Positions 34,038-42,557 of a DNA stretch of 64,000 nt are shown piece by piece; position 1 is the stretch's first letter; each line of letters begins with the position of its first letter. The stretch is from contig JACKBY010000012.1 in the NCBI GenBank assembly GCA_020634335.1, positions 34,897 to 98,896 of the forward strand, read 5' to 3'. Under the pieces are notes generated by a model, which saw nothing but the letters and a program-made list of their open reading frames with translations, did no database searches and had not been told where the DNA came from. This stretch comes from Promineifilum sp. (GTDB lineage Bacteria > Chloroflexota > Anaerolineae > Promineifilales > Promineifilaceae). A program made the translations under genes and the position numbers.

Positions 34038-34493
34038 ATGGCCGATCGTAAAGTAGATTATTCCACGCTGAAGGTCAATCAGGCGTTCATCATCGCCTTG
34101 CTGACTATCGCCTTCGTGATCAGTTCCAGCTGGCTAGTCGTGTTTGTCGCCGCCGTCATGCTGGTGGGCACGGCCGCGCCGTCGCTTTCGCTGTTCAAGC
34201 AAATCTACCTCCACATCCTGCGGCCCGCGGGGCTGGTGAAACCCCACGTCATCGTCGACAACCCGGAACCTCACCGCTTTGCCCAAGGCTTTGGCGGGGT
34301 CGTGTTGCTGGGGGCCATTGTCGCGCTCTTTGCCGGGGCCATGACGCTCGGCTGGGCGCTGGTCGGGCTGGTAGTGGTCCTGGCCGCGCTCAACCTCTTT
34401 CTGGGGTTTTGCGCCGGGTGCTTCGTCTACTACCAACTGAACAAACTTGGCGTGCCCGGCTTCGCCCGCGGGCCAATTGAACAAGGCGGCTAA
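34038..34493 (+). CDS. DUF4395-type membrane protein
   Basis: Membrane protein of 151 residues with four hydrophobic segments (about 15-45, 75-95, 95-120). VNQAFIIALLTIAFVI near the start, a central PHVIVDNPEPHRFAQGFGG loop and GFCAGCFVYYQL near the end match DUF4395 proteins, which commonly accompany thioredoxin-like genes in sulfur metabolism. The CAGC motif is a CxxC pair at the membrane face, so it may relay electrons or sulfur to the adjacent thioredoxin. The biochemical role is not established. Confidence 0.75.
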   Translation: MADRKVDYSTLKVNQAFIIALLTIAFVISSSWLVVFVAAVMLVGTAAPSLSLFKQIYLHILRPAGLVKPHVIVDNPEPHRFAQGFGGVVLLGAIVALFAGAMTLGWALVGLVVVLAALNLFLGFCAGCFVYYQLNKLGVPGFARGPIEQGG

Positions 34494-34497
34494 ACTC

Positions 34498-34935
34498 ATG
34501 ATCGAACGTCTGGCACTGGTCATCGTGTTGGCCATCTTCTGCGGTGCCACCTATTATGGCCTGCGGTCGCTCCATATTCGACGGATGAAACCGGCTCACG
34601 CCGGCGCGGCCGCGCCTACCCTGCTCTATTTTCGCGGCGACAGTTGCGCCGTTTGCCCCGCCCAAACGCGCGCCATCGACCAACTGGCCTCGCTGTGGCC
34701 CGATAGCTTGCAGATAGAACGCATCGACGCCGAGCATGACATGGAGACAGCGGCACGCTATAGTGTCTTTACCTTGCCGACGACGATCTGGATCGACGGC
34801 GACGGTCGTGTGCGCCAGGTCAACTATGGGCTGGCCGACGCCGACAAACTTGGCCGTCAACTATCGCTACTAGCGGCCATCAAGCTGGACCAAACGCCAT
34901 CGGTATTAAATTCCAAATCTGCCCAGTCTGCCTGA
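34498..34935 (+). CDS. Membrane-anchored thioredoxin-like protein
   Basis: Protein of 145 residues from ATG 34498, 5 bp after the DUF4395 stop. One N-terminal membrane helix (about 3-20) is followed by a thioredoxin fold with RGDSCAVCPAQT (redox Cys-Ala-Val-Cys), YSVFTLPTTIWIDGDGRV (cis-Pro) and a C-terminal helix. It probably supplies or removes reducing equivalents for the sulfur-transfer enzymes of this operon. An upstream in-frame ATG at 34447 lies within the previous gene and would block the anchor, so I reject it. Confidence 0.82.
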   Translation: MIERLALVIVLAIFCGATYYGLRSLHIRRMKPAHAGAAAPTLLYFRGDSCAVCPAQTRAIDQLASLWPDSLQIERIDAEHDMETAARYSVFTLPTTIWIDGDGRVRQVNYGLADADKLGRQLSLLAAIKLDQTPSVLNSKSAQSA

Positions 34936-34969
34936 TCCAGTCTGTGCCGTGTGTTCCAAGAGGGTAACT

Positions 34970-36172
34970 ATGAGCATCCCCGAACTGATTAGCCCGGCCG
35001 CCCTGGCCGACATGAATTTGACCCATCAAGAGATCAAACGCTATAGCCGCCACCTGATCATGCCGGAAGTTGGCATGACGGGACAGAAAAAATTGAAGGC
35101 GGCGTCTGTGCTGCTCATCGGCGCGGGCGGGCTCGGCTCGCCTTTGGCGATGTATTTGGCCGCGGCCGGCGTCGGCCGCCTGGGTCTGGTCGATTACGAC
35201 ACTGTCGACTATTCCAACCTGCATCGCCAGATCATCCACGGCACCAAGGACGTTGGCCGCCTGAAGCTGGAGAGCGCCAGGGACCGCATTGTGGACATCA
35301 ATCCCCATGTCCAGGTGGATACCTACGAAGTGCCCCTTACCTCGGCCAATGCGCTGGAACTGTTCGCTCCCTATGACATCATCATTGACGGCACGGACAA
35401 CTTTCCCACACGCTACCTGACCAACGACGCCTGCGTGTTGCTGGGCAAACCTAACGTTTACGGTAGCATCTTTCGCTTTGAGGGTCAGGCATCAGTTTTC
35501 TATGCGAAGGAGGGGCCATGCTATCGTTGCCTTTTCCCCGAACCGCCGCCGCCCGGCCTCGTGCCGAGTTGCGCCGAAGGCGGCGTGCTGGGCGTGCTAC
35601 CGGGGACGATTGGCGCAATCCAGGCCACCGAAGCCATCAAACTCATCCTCGGCGTGGGCGAGCCGCTCATCGGCCGCCTGCTGCTCTATGACGCCACAAC
35701 GATGAGCTTCGACGAGGTGCGACTGCGCAAAAACCCCAACTGCCCCATCTGTGGCGAACAGCCGACGATCACCGAATTGATCGACTACGAGCAATTCTGC
35801 GGCATGCCCGCCCACGACCACAGCGCGTACGCGACACAGGCCAATGGCGTCCCGTCGATCACGCCCCTTGAACTGAAACGGCGGCTGGACGCGGGCGACG
35901 ACCTGATCATCCTCGACGTGCGCGAGCCGCACGAATGGGAAATCAGCAATCTGGAAGGCTTGGGCGCGGTGCTCATTCCCAAGGGGCAAATCCTGGAGCA
36001 TCTGAACGAGCTGGACACGGCCCGGGAGATGGTCGTGCAGTGCAAGACGGGCGGCCGCAGCGCCGACGTCATCTGGGAATTGCAACGCCACGGCTTCAAG
36101 AAGCTGCTCAATCTCGACGGCGGCATTAACCGCTGGGCACAGGAAGTTGATTCACGCTTGCCGGTCTACTAG
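34970..36172 (+). CDS. moeZ: MoeZ-like adenylyl/sulfurtransferase (ThiF + rhodanese)
   Basis: E1-like activating enzyme of 400 residues from ATG 34970 (AGAGGG upstream). The ThiF/MoeB domain (about 20-265) has the ATP loop VLLIGAGGLGSPLAMYLA, DYDTVDYSNLHRQIIH, the adenylation Asp in DGTDNFPTRYL, and zinc ligands in CYRCLFPE and CPICG. The C-terminal rhodanese (about 295-395) has the active-site Cys in VVQCKTGGRSADVIWEL. It should adenylate CysO and transfer sulfur to it, the MoeZ reaction, and could also serve molybdopterin or thiamine carriers such as the one at 13917. Last gene of the cysteine operon. Confidence 0.92.
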   Translation: MSIPELISPAALADMNLTHQEIKRYSRHLIMPEVGMTGQKKLKAASVLLIGAGGLGSPLAMYLAAAGVGRLGLVDYDTVDYSNLHRQIIHGTKDVGRLKLESARDRIVDINPHVQVDTYEVPLTSANALELFAPYDIIIDGTDNFPTRYLTNDACVLLGKPNVYGSIFRFEGQASVFYAKEGPCYRCLFPEPPPPGLVPSCAEGGVLGVLPGTIGAIQATEAIKLILGVGEPLIGRLLLYDATTMSFDEVRLRKNPNCPICGEQPTITELIDYEQFCGMPAHDHSAYATQANGVPSITPLELKRRLDAGDDLIILDVREPHEWEISNLEGLGAVLIPKGQILEHLNELDTAREMVVQCKTGGRSADVIWELQRHGFKKLLNLDGGINRWAQEVDSRLPVY

Positions 36173-36195
36173 CCTTCGCCGACGAATCGACACGA

Positions 36196-36232
36196 AAAAA
36201 GCCTCGAATAGCTATGGCCTTCGGGGCTTTTT
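36196..36232 (+). terminator. Terminator of the cysteine operon
   Basis: A 13-bp stem (arms 36196-36208 and 36220-36232, one G-T pair, 11-nt loop) ending in TTTTT, 23 bp after the moeZ stop. Confidence 0.9.
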
Positions 36233-36417
36233 GTCATTTGGTAAATCGCACGATTTGCGATCAATTCCGGCAGAACAACGATATCACCTTCTTACGATTG
36301 GCAACGCCGTTTGGGTTAAGCCGGCTTGCACCCTGCCCTGTAGATTGCTCGGGCGCGAATTGGAATCGCTTTTCCATGAAGGTTGCTCTTCGTCTATCAG
36401 TGGGCGAAAATCGGCAC

Positions 36418-37248
36418 ATGAAATACGGATTTGTCCTACCAAGTGGCGATGCGCGCGCAGCGGCCGACACAGCCCGTGCCGCCGAAGATGCCGGCTGGGA
36501 CGGCTTCTTCGTCTGGGAACCGGTATGGGGCCACGACGCCTGGGTGTGCCTGACGGCCGCGGCGATGGTCACCAAACGCATCCGGCTGGGCACGATGCTC
36601 ACGCCTATTTCGCGGATGCGGCCATGGAAGCTGGCGAGCGAGACGGCAACGCTCGACAATCTCTCCGGCGGCCGGGTTATCCTGGCCGTCGGCCTGGGTG
36701 CGCCCGATGTCGGGTATGAGCAGTTCGGCGAGGTAACCGACCGCAAAACACGCGCCGAGTTGATGGATGAGGGGTTGGACATCCTGACCGGCCTGTGGCG
36801 CGGCCAGCCCTTTTCCTATGAGGGCACTCATTACAAAATCCAGCCGACGGAATTCATGCCGCCCAAGCCGCCCATCCAGCAACCTCGTATCCCCATCTGG
36901 GTCGTAGGCGCGTGGCACCGGCCGAAGTCGATGGCCCGCGTTTTGCGCTACGACGGCATCTTGCCGAACGTGATGACGCCCGAAGGCGAACACAGACCAA
37001 TGACGCCGGACGACGTGCGCGAGATTCGAGCCTACGTGGAGGCCAACCGGACGGCGACGACGACTTTCGACATCGTGGCCGAGGGCACAACGCCGGGCGA
37101 CAAGCCCCAGGAGGCGGCTGAGATCGTCCGCAGCTGGGCCGACGCCGGGGCGACGTGGTGGATCGAGGCGCTGTGGTCGGCCATTGATCCGGACGATGGC
37201 ATCAACCTGGCGCGTCGTCGCGTCGAGCAAGGGCCGCCCCGAATTTAG
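36418..37248 (+). CDS. LLM-class flavin/F420 oxidoreductase
   Basis: Luciferase-like monooxygenase superfamily enzyme of 276 residues. MKYGFVLPSGDARAAADTA opens the TIM barrel, followed by AGWDGFFVWEPVWGHDAW, TKRIRLGTMLTPISRMRPWKLA and RVILAVGLGAPDVGY; the last part, IWVVGAWHRPKSMARVLRYDG, is typical of the family. It could use FMN or coenzyme F420; the substrate is not predictable. ATG 36418 is chosen from the family start, and the in-frame region upstream has poor codon use. It is transcribed separately from the cysteine operon, which ends in a terminator. Confidence 0.85.
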   Translation: MKYGFVLPSGDARAAADTARAAEDAGWDGFFVWEPVWGHDAWVCLTAAAMVTKRIRLGTMLTPISRMRPWKLASETATLDNLSGGRVILAVGLGAPDVGYEQFGEVTDRKTRAELMDEGLDILTGLWRGQPFSYEGTHYKIQPTEFMPPKPPIQQPRIPIWVVGAWHRPKSMARVLRYDGILPNVMTPEGEHRPMTPDDVREIRAYVEANRTATTTFDIVAEGTTPGDKPQEAAEIVRSWADAGATWWIEALWSAIDPDDGINLARRRVEQGPPRI

Positions 37249-37260
37249 GGCTGTGAGGAT

Positions 37261-37292
37261 TGCGTCTCGCGCCTTGGTGTCCTTGCGTTAAA
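37261..37292. repeat. 'CCTTGCGTTAAA' dispersed repeat copy
   Basis: GCGTCTCGCGCCTTGGTGTCC followed by TTGCGTTAAAA, ending 8 bp before ATG 37301. Same wording and orientation as the copy at 30190-30228. Confidence 0.6.
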
Positions 37293-37300
37293 ATCTTGTG

Positions 37301-38050
37301 ATGGATGCGGACACGGCAATCAATCTGAGACTCCTCCATGATCAATTGCGCGCCTGCCGTCACTGCCTGGAGGAGGGCTACTGGATCGTCTCTGGGCCGG
37401 TCTTCAGCGGCGGCCCGGAAGCGCGGGTCATGCTCATTGGGCAAGCGCCGGGCATCACCGAGGGACAAGTCAAACGACCGTTCAACGCCGGCAGCGGCCG
37501 TCGCCTCTTCCAGTGGCTGGGTGAGGCCGGCTGGGACGAGGCCGACTTTCGCGCCCGCGCCTACATGACGGCCATTACCAAATGCTACCCCGGCCCCAGC
37601 GGCAACGGCAAGGGCGACCGCGTGGCCACGCCGTTTGAGCAGACCCTCTGCCGGCCGTGGCTGGAGCAAGAGATCCGGCTGGTCAATCCGCGATTGATGA
37701 TCCTCGTCGGCGGGCTGGCGATCAAGCAGCTCTACCCGGCCAAAATGCGTCTGAACGAGATCATCGGCACGGCGGCCTGGTTTCCGCCGGAGGCGCTGGC
37801 AGCCGATCCGCTGAATTTTAACCTGGCGCAGGCCGAGATTATTACGACCGCCGACGGCCGACCGCCAACCGTTGAAAAAACGACGAGTCAAGCGGCTTCT
37901 TCCACTCGTCACTCGCCTGGCGGCCGTTTCGTCGTTCCCCTTCCCCATCCCTCCGGGGCCAGCCTGTGGCCCAACAAGCCGGAAAATCAGGCGCTCATCA
38001 GGCGAGCCATCGCCTTATTGGCCGAGATTCGAACGATTGATGATCTATAA
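37301..38050 (+). CDS. Uracil-DNA glycosylase superfamily protein
   Basis: Protein of 249 residues of the UDG superfamily, close to family 4/5 enzymes. The water-activating loop is seen in MLIGQAPGITEGQVKRPFNAGSG, a central YMTAITKCYPGPSG strand follows, and the DNA-intercalation motif HPSGASLW is near the end. An early CRHC pair hints at the iron-sulfur cluster of family 4, but the full set of Cys ligands is not evident. Residues about 190-210 (VEKTTSQAASSTRHSPGGRF) are encoded by repeat-like sequence and look like an insertion before the last strand. It probably excises uracil or another damaged base. Confidence 0.8.
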   Translation: MDADTAINLRLLHDQLRACRHCLEEGYWIVSGPVFSGGPEARVMLIGQAPGITEGQVKRPFNAGSGRRLFQWLGEAGWDEADFRARAYMTAITKCYPGPSGNGKGDRVATPFEQTLCRPWLEQEIRLVNPRLMILVGGLAIKQLYPAKMRLNEIIGTAAWFPPEALAADPLNFNLAQAEIITTADGRPPTVEKTTSQAASSTRHSPGGRFVVPLPHPSGASLWPNKPENQALIRRAIALLAEIRTIDDL

Positions 38051-38081
38051 ATCAGTTTTGTAACCATAATCGTCTGTTTCG

Positions 38082-38112
38082 TAACGATTAGGAGACGATC
38101 ATCCTCTAAACT
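38082..38112 (+). promoter_or_regulatory. SARP-type operator/promoter of the orphan sensor
   Basis: TAACGAT (38082-38088), 4 bp, AGACGAT (38093-38099), exactly 7 bp, then -10 TAAACT (38107-38112). The same arrangement is found at 50340, 53061 and 55209. A second inverted ATCGTCT lies at 38069-38075. Confidence 0.75.
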
Positions 38113-38154
38113 ATCTCCATATCAGGCGATATTGACGCGGTAAAATCGAAAGTT

Positions 38155-39414
38155 ATGTCTGGGCACTTTACATCCATTGAACCATCATCCTCCGCTAACG
38201 TGCGAATGAGGATCGTGTTGGCCTGGATTCTGCTGATCCTGGGGGGCCTACTGCTCGTGGCCGTCATCGGCATGGCATTCGCTCGCCGCGACGTGCCTAT
38301 TCCTGAAGCCACGTACAGCGAGCCTTGGTTTAGCGGGGTCTTCAACGCCCTCGGTACCCTTTCCCTGCTCATCACCGGTGGATTTCTGACGCTCCGATTG
38401 CCGCGTAACAATTTGGCCTGGCTTATTCTCATCGCCGGCCTCGGCTACGCTCTCCATCTCTTCGCCATCGGCTATACCTACATCAGTTTACTGGCCGCGC
38501 CCGCGCCCCTTCCCCTCACATCTTTCATGTTCGTTCTGGCGCCGATAGGTCTATCGTTGTTGCTACCGACCATTCCCATGATCGTGCTTCTCTTCCCATC
38601 GGGCCGGCTTCCCTCGCCGCGCTGGCGCTTTGCCTACGGGATTTGGCTGTTTTTTATCATGATGTTTGGTGGTTTTTCCTGGCTATCTTCCTTCGGCAAA
38701 TGGGTGCCGTTCGACAATCCTCTGGCCCGCGCAGGGGAATTTGACCAGATCGTCAGCACCTTGAGCGTGATCGCCTGGTTCGGTTTTATGGTTTTACTGA
38801 TGCTCGCCACCCTATCAGCCATCTTGCGCAGCCGGCGCGCAGAGGGACAAGAACGGCAGCAGTTCAAATGGCTTGCCGTCGCCGCCATATTCATAGTAGT
38901 CACCCTTTCGTTCGGGTCCAACATTGGACCAAGCGCCTGGAGTTATCTACTCAACGCTCTTAATGTGGCGGCCATTCCAGTGGCGATTGCCGTTGCCGTG
39001 GGGCGCTACCGGCTATGGGATCTCGATCTCGTCATTCGCCGGACGACTCAATACGCCCTGCTGACGGGCATCCTGGCGCTGGTCTACTTCGGCAGCGTCA
39101 TCATCCTGCAACGCCTGCTAGCCCCCCTAACCGGCGAGTCGACGGCGGCCGTCGTCCTCTCGACCTTGTTGATCGCCGCCCTGTTCCTGCCCCTTCGCCG
39201 CCGCGTCCAGCAAACGATCGATCACCGCTTCTTTCGCCGCAAGTATGATGCCGAAAAGGTAATGGAGCGCTTCGCGTCCACGGTGCGGGATGAGACTGAC
39301 CTCGACGCGCTAACGGCCGAACTCGTGCGTGTCATTCAGGAGACGATGGAGCCAGAGCAGGTGACGGTGTGGCTAAGACCCACCACAGACCACAGACCAC
39401 AAGCCACACATTAA
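38155..39414 (+). CDS. Orphan multi-pass membrane sensor without kinase domain
   Basis: Protein of 419 residues with about nine membrane helices, followed by a cytoplasmic helical end. The stretch from RYRLWDLDLVIRRTTQYALL through GESTAAVVLSTLLIAALFLP to VRDETDLDALTAELV is nearly identical in the protein at 53223, and is typical of Chloroflexota sensors that normally continue into GAF or histidine-kinase domains. Here no catalytic domain follows: the last dozen codons are encoded by a heptanucleotide array (39382-39409). It may be a truncated sensor or a membrane scaffold. Its promoter carries the shared SARP-type operator, so it belongs to the proposed regulon. Confidence 0.75.
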   Translation: MSGHFTSIEPSSSANVRMRIVLAWILLILGGLLLVAVIGMAFARRDVPIPEATYSEPWFSGVFNALGTLSLLITGGFLTLRLPRNNLAWLILIAGLGYALHLFAIGYTYISLLAAPAPLPLTSFMFVLAPIGLSLLLPTIPMIVLLFPSGRLPSPRWRFAYGIWLFFIMMFGGFSWLSSFGKWVPFDNPLARAGEFDQIVSTLSVIAWFGFMVLLMLATLSAILRSRRAEGQERQQFKWLAVAAIFIVVTLSFGSNIGPSAWSYLLNALNVAAIPVAIAVAVGRYRLWDLDLVIRRTTQYALLTGILALVYFGSVIILQRLLAPLTGESTAAVVLSTLLIAALFLPLRRRVQQTIDHRFFRRKYDAEKVMERFASTVRDETDLDALTAELVRVIQETMEPEQVTVWLRPTTDHRPQATH

Positions 39415-39502
39415 TATCAGTGGTCAGGAGATACAAAGCCTCTCTTCTGAACACCAGGAACCAGGCTATAGATTGTCGTCCGTCGTCTGTGGTCAGTCAT
39501 CA
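39382..39502. repeat. Two heptanucleotide arrays (ACCACAG and GTCGTCN)
   Basis: ACCACAG, ACCACAG, ACCACAA, GCCACAC at 39382-39409 encode the last residues of the sensor gene. GTCGTCC, GTCGTCT, GTGGTCA, GTCATCA at 39475-39502 run into the stop region of the convergent glycosidase-like gene. The 65 bp between show nothing recognisable. Confidence 0.88.
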
Positions 39503-40951
39503 ATTATCCGGCGGCGGAAAGAGCGATGGATCGAGGGATGTTTGCTCCGGCGGGATGGGGGCGCTGAAGTAGCTATCCAGACTCATCGCCAACAGGTTAT
39601 CGACCAGGCCCTGCATCTGGGTGTTGAGCGGCAGCAATTTGTCGTCCAGACGGCCCAAATTCCAGATGGCCGCGCCTTTCACTTCGGGGAAAGCCCCATA
39701 GAGCCGCGCCGCCCAGGCGATATCCTCCATCGCGTCAGGTTCGGGGGGAATGTTGTTGTAGGTCCAGCCCCATTCGGTGATAAGCACGGTCGGCCGGGGG
39801 ATGCCGTGCCGATCGGCCGCGGCGAACAGGTCCAGGAAGCGGCCGACCTTATGCGGGTATTCATCGCCGATGTCCTCGGTCAGGTAACTGTATTCGTGCA
39901 GGGCAATCGCCAGTTGGTCGGGGTGCTCGCCGATGAGCCGCAGCAACTCCAGCATGACCGGGGATTCCCAGTCGCTCGGCTCCGGCTCGCCGCTGGCCCA
40001 ACCGAATGCGGCCCACCGGTAGCCGTCACGCAGGGCCAGCTCGGCCGTGCGCAGCGCGAACTGCGCCAGCCACTCCGACCGGTTCTTGTCCAACTCGTTC
40101 ATTGTCTCGAACCAGATCAAGCCGGGGTCGAGTTCCGGGGGCCAGATCGCCTTTTCCAGCTCCCAATACTGCTCGGCCGCCGTCACCGGATCGAGGTCAT
40201 AATCCGGCACATCATACTTTGTCGACCGGTACACCAGTGTATGTGGCACGCCGCTGACCTTCATCAATTCCTGCGCCTTGTAGAGCGGTTCGGCATTGTC
40301 GACACTCTTCAGGAAGAAGGGTATGCTCTCGGCGTCGAGCCGCTGCATGTAGGGGTCCAGCTCGTCGCCATCTTCAAGGAAAGTGACGTGAAGGCCGATC
40401 TTGTTGTAGGCTAGCTGGCGGCCCTGTCCAGCCAGGCTCCGGCGGGCGGCCGCGAAATCCACAACGTTAATCGGCGTAGGCAGGGCGGCAATGGCGGCCG
40501 CTTCCGTTGGAGAAGGGTAAGATGCCGTCGTAGCGGTCGGTAGCGGCGTTGGAGCCGGTGGGATAGTGGCCGTCTCCTCCATCGTTGGGCCCTCGCCGAT
40601 GATGGGAAAATAAACCGCATCATTCCGGGTTGCGGCCTCCGGCGAGGCTGCGAGCGGGTCTATCGTTGCTGGCTGGCGCGTCGCCACGGGATAAGCCGAT
40701 GCAATGTCGCCCACCGTCTCGACAGTTGGCGGAGGATAAGCCGCATCCGGCGGCGGGTATGCGCCCAACGCGGCAACATCCATCGCCTCCGTGGCGACCG
40801 GCGGGGGCGGCAACGTGCCGGCCGGCGTTGGTTCGCTGGCCGTCTCGCCCAGGCAAGCCACGAGGGACGCGCTCACCAGGACAAGGGCGACGGCCAGATA
40901 ATAACGGGGTCGGAACTTCAATCTGTAATGGTTGATGATAATCTTGTTCAT
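39500..40951 (-). CDS. Clan GH-A-like glycosidase lipoprotein
   Basis: Secreted lipoprotein of about 483 residues from ATG 40951. The signal ends in a VAC lipobox, then a long Pro/Thr/Ala linker. The catalytic part (about 165-460) resembles a TIM-barrel clan GH-A glycosidase: LIWFETMNELDKN near the fourth strand holds an Asn-Glu acid/base pair, and TVLITEWGWTYNN near the seventh holds the candidate nucleophile Glu. The substrate is unknown, and the family number cannot be given from sequence alone. Catalysis is inference; the Asn-Glu and later Glu are what is seen. Confidence 0.68.
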   Translation of the reverse strand: MNKIIINHYRLKFRPRYYLAVALVLVSASLVACLGETASEPTPAGTLPPPPVATEAMDVAALGAYPPPDAAYPPPTVETVGDIASAYPVATRQPATIDPLAASPEAATRNDAVYFPIIGEGPTMEETATIPPAPTPLPTATTASYPSPTEAAAIAALPTPINVVDFAAARRSLAGQGRQLAYNKIGLHVTFLEDGDELDPYMQRLDAESIPFFLKSVDNAEPLYKAQELMKVSGVPHTLVYRSTKYDVPDYDLDPVTAAEQYWELEKAIWPPELDPGLIWFETMNELDKNRSEWLAQFALRTAELALRDGYRWAAFGWASGEPEPSDWESPVMLELLRLIGEHPDQLAIALHEYSYLTEDIGDEYPHKVGRFLDLFAAADRHGIPRPTVLITEWGWTYNNIPPEPDAMEDIAWAARLYGAFPEVKGAAIWNLGRLDDKLLPLNTQMQGLVDNLLAMSLDSYFSAPIPPEQTSLDPSLFPPPDN

Positions 40952-41102
40952 TCTGCAATAGGCGTCCACATGATAGACGCTCGAAGCATCTTAACGGTTC
41001 CGGGGGTGAAACGGGTGATCCCTCATGCTCAATTCATCTCTCAGCCGTGCCCTCCTCGCCGTTATGAGAGATAATGGTAACCTGATTGTCGCTTATGCCA
41101 TT

Positions 41103-41127
41103 TATAATACGGTATCAATCTATACCG
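41103..41127 (+). promoter_or_regulatory. -10 box with palindromic operator before the thiolase gene
   Basis: TATAAT (41103-41108) is followed at once by the inverted repeat CGGTAT-N6-ATACCG (41110-41127) covering the predicted start. No good -35 is present. A repressor site for the thiolase operon is plausible. Confidence 0.4.
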
Positions 41128-41212
41128 CGCCTCAACCGCTAACTAACATCCTAATCGCCCGGCGCGATCATACACGACAAGGCGATTCGTCATTAGCATT
41201 TAGGAGTGAACC

Positions 41213-42472
41213 ATGAAAAAACTCAATCGTGGCGTGGCTGTCGTCGGCACAGGAATGAGCAAATTCGGCTCGTTCCCAGAAAAGACGACGCGGGACCTGT
41301 TCGTCGAAGCCTACCAGGACATGAGCGCCGCGGTCGACAAAGGCTTTGACCGTGACGACGTCGAAGCCGTCTACATCGGCAACTACAGCAGTGACCTGTT
41401 CGAGGGCCAAGGCCACACCGCGCCGATCATGGCCGACTGGGTGGGACTGGCTCCGCGCGCGGCCACGCGCATTGAGGACGCCTGCGCCAGCAGCGGCGTC
41501 GCCCTGCGCCAGGGCATTCTGGCCATCGCCTCGGGCGCATATGACATGGTCCTTGTGGGCGGCATCGAGAAGATGAGCAACCTGCCCATCGCCGGGGTGA
41601 CCGACGCACTGGCCACGGCCGGCGACGTGCTGTTCGAGATCCCGGCCGGGTTCACCTTCCCCGGCTTCTACGCCGCCATTGCCACGGCTTACATGCACCG
41701 CTACGGGGCCTCAGCCGACGCCCTGTTGCGCGTCGGCATCAAAAATCACGAGAACGGCAAGCTGAACCCCAAGGCCCAATTCCAGGCACGCATCGCCGAC
41801 CTGATGGCCGGACGCATCGCCAAGGCCCAGCAAAAAGGGCTGCCCGTCCCCGATTGGCAAACCGAGATGGACTTCCTCCACGACGATGGGGCCAATCCCT
41901 TCATCGCCTGGCCGCTGCGCCTGTTCGACTGCTCACCCGTCACCGACGGGGCGTCGGCTGTCCTGCTGGTGGGCGAGGAGTTGGCCAAGCGCTTCACCGA
42001 CGACCCTCTCTACGTCATCGGCAGTGGGCAGGCCAGCGACGCCGCCGCCCTTCATGATCGGACCGAATTAACCAGCCTGCACGCCGCACAATTGGCCGCC
42101 CAACAAGCCTATGACATGGCCGGGGTGCGGGCCGACGACATCAAGATCGCCGAAGTCCACGATTGTTTCACCATCGCCGAGATCATCGCTACCGAAGACC
42201 TCGGCTTCTTCGCGCCGGGCACGGGCCATGAGGCGGCCGAAGAGGGCCTGACGGCGCGCCACGGCCCCAAACCGATCAATACCTCCGGCGGCCTCAAGTC
42301 GAAAGGCCACCCGGTCGGCGCGTCGGGGGCGGCCCAGGTGGTCGAGGTATGGAAACAGATGCGCGGCGCGGCCGGCGAGCGGCAGGTTGACCGCGACGTT
42401 GACCTCGCCCTGACCCACAACGTCGGCGGCACGGGACAGACGGCCGTCGTCCACATTTACGAGCGGCGATGA
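41213..42472 (+). CDS. Thiolase (SCP2/acetyl-CoA acetyltransferase-like)
   Basis: Condensing or cleaving thiolase of 419 residues. The nucleophile Cys is in RIEDACASSGVALRQGI, the second active-site region in VHDCFTIAEIIATEDLG, and the C-terminal GGLKSKGHPVGASGAAQ holds the His. The sequence fits the SCP-x/archaeal acetoacetyl-CoA thiolase type, in which the partner is a DUF35 OB-fold protein. That partner is the next gene. In archaea the pair works with HMG-CoA synthase in mevalonate synthesis; here it could also serve acyl-CoA degradation. GGAG lies 9 nt before the ATG. Confidence 0.9.
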   Translation: MKKLNRGVAVVGTGMSKFGSFPEKTTRDLFVEAYQDMSAAVDKGFDRDDVEAVYIGNYSSDLFEGQGHTAPIMADWVGLAPRAATRIEDACASSGVALRQGILAIASGAYDMVLVGGIEKMSNLPIAGVTDALATAGDVLFEIPAGFTFPGFYAAIATAYMHRYGASADALLRVGIKNHENGKLNPKAQFQARIADLMAGRIAKAQQKGLPVPDWQTEMDFLHDDGANPFIAWPLRLFDCSPVTDGASAVLLVGEELAKRFTDDPLYVIGSGQASDAAALHDRTELTSLHAAQLAAQQAYDMAGVRADDIKIAEVHDCFTIAEIIATEDLGFFAPGTGHEAAEEGLTARHGPKPINTSGGLKSKGHPVGASGAAQVVEVWKQMRGAAGERQVDRDVDLALTHNVGGTGQTAVVHIYERR

Positions 42473-42478
42473 GATTAG

Positions 42479-42543
42479 GACCACAGACGACAGCATGTCG
42501 CGGTGTGGGGCGGTGGCCCGCCGTCCGTGGTCTGTCGTCCTGT
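42479..42543. repeat. Heptamer repeats between thiolase and its partner
   Basis: GACCACA, GACGACA (42479-42492) and, after a GC-rich centre, GTCCGTG, GTCTGTC, GTCCTGT (42523-42543), in roughly inverted orientation. They occupy most of the intergenic space, leaving the GAGGAG ribosome site of the next gene intact. Confidence 0.7.
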
Positions 42544-42557
42544 AGAGGAGATTCAAG

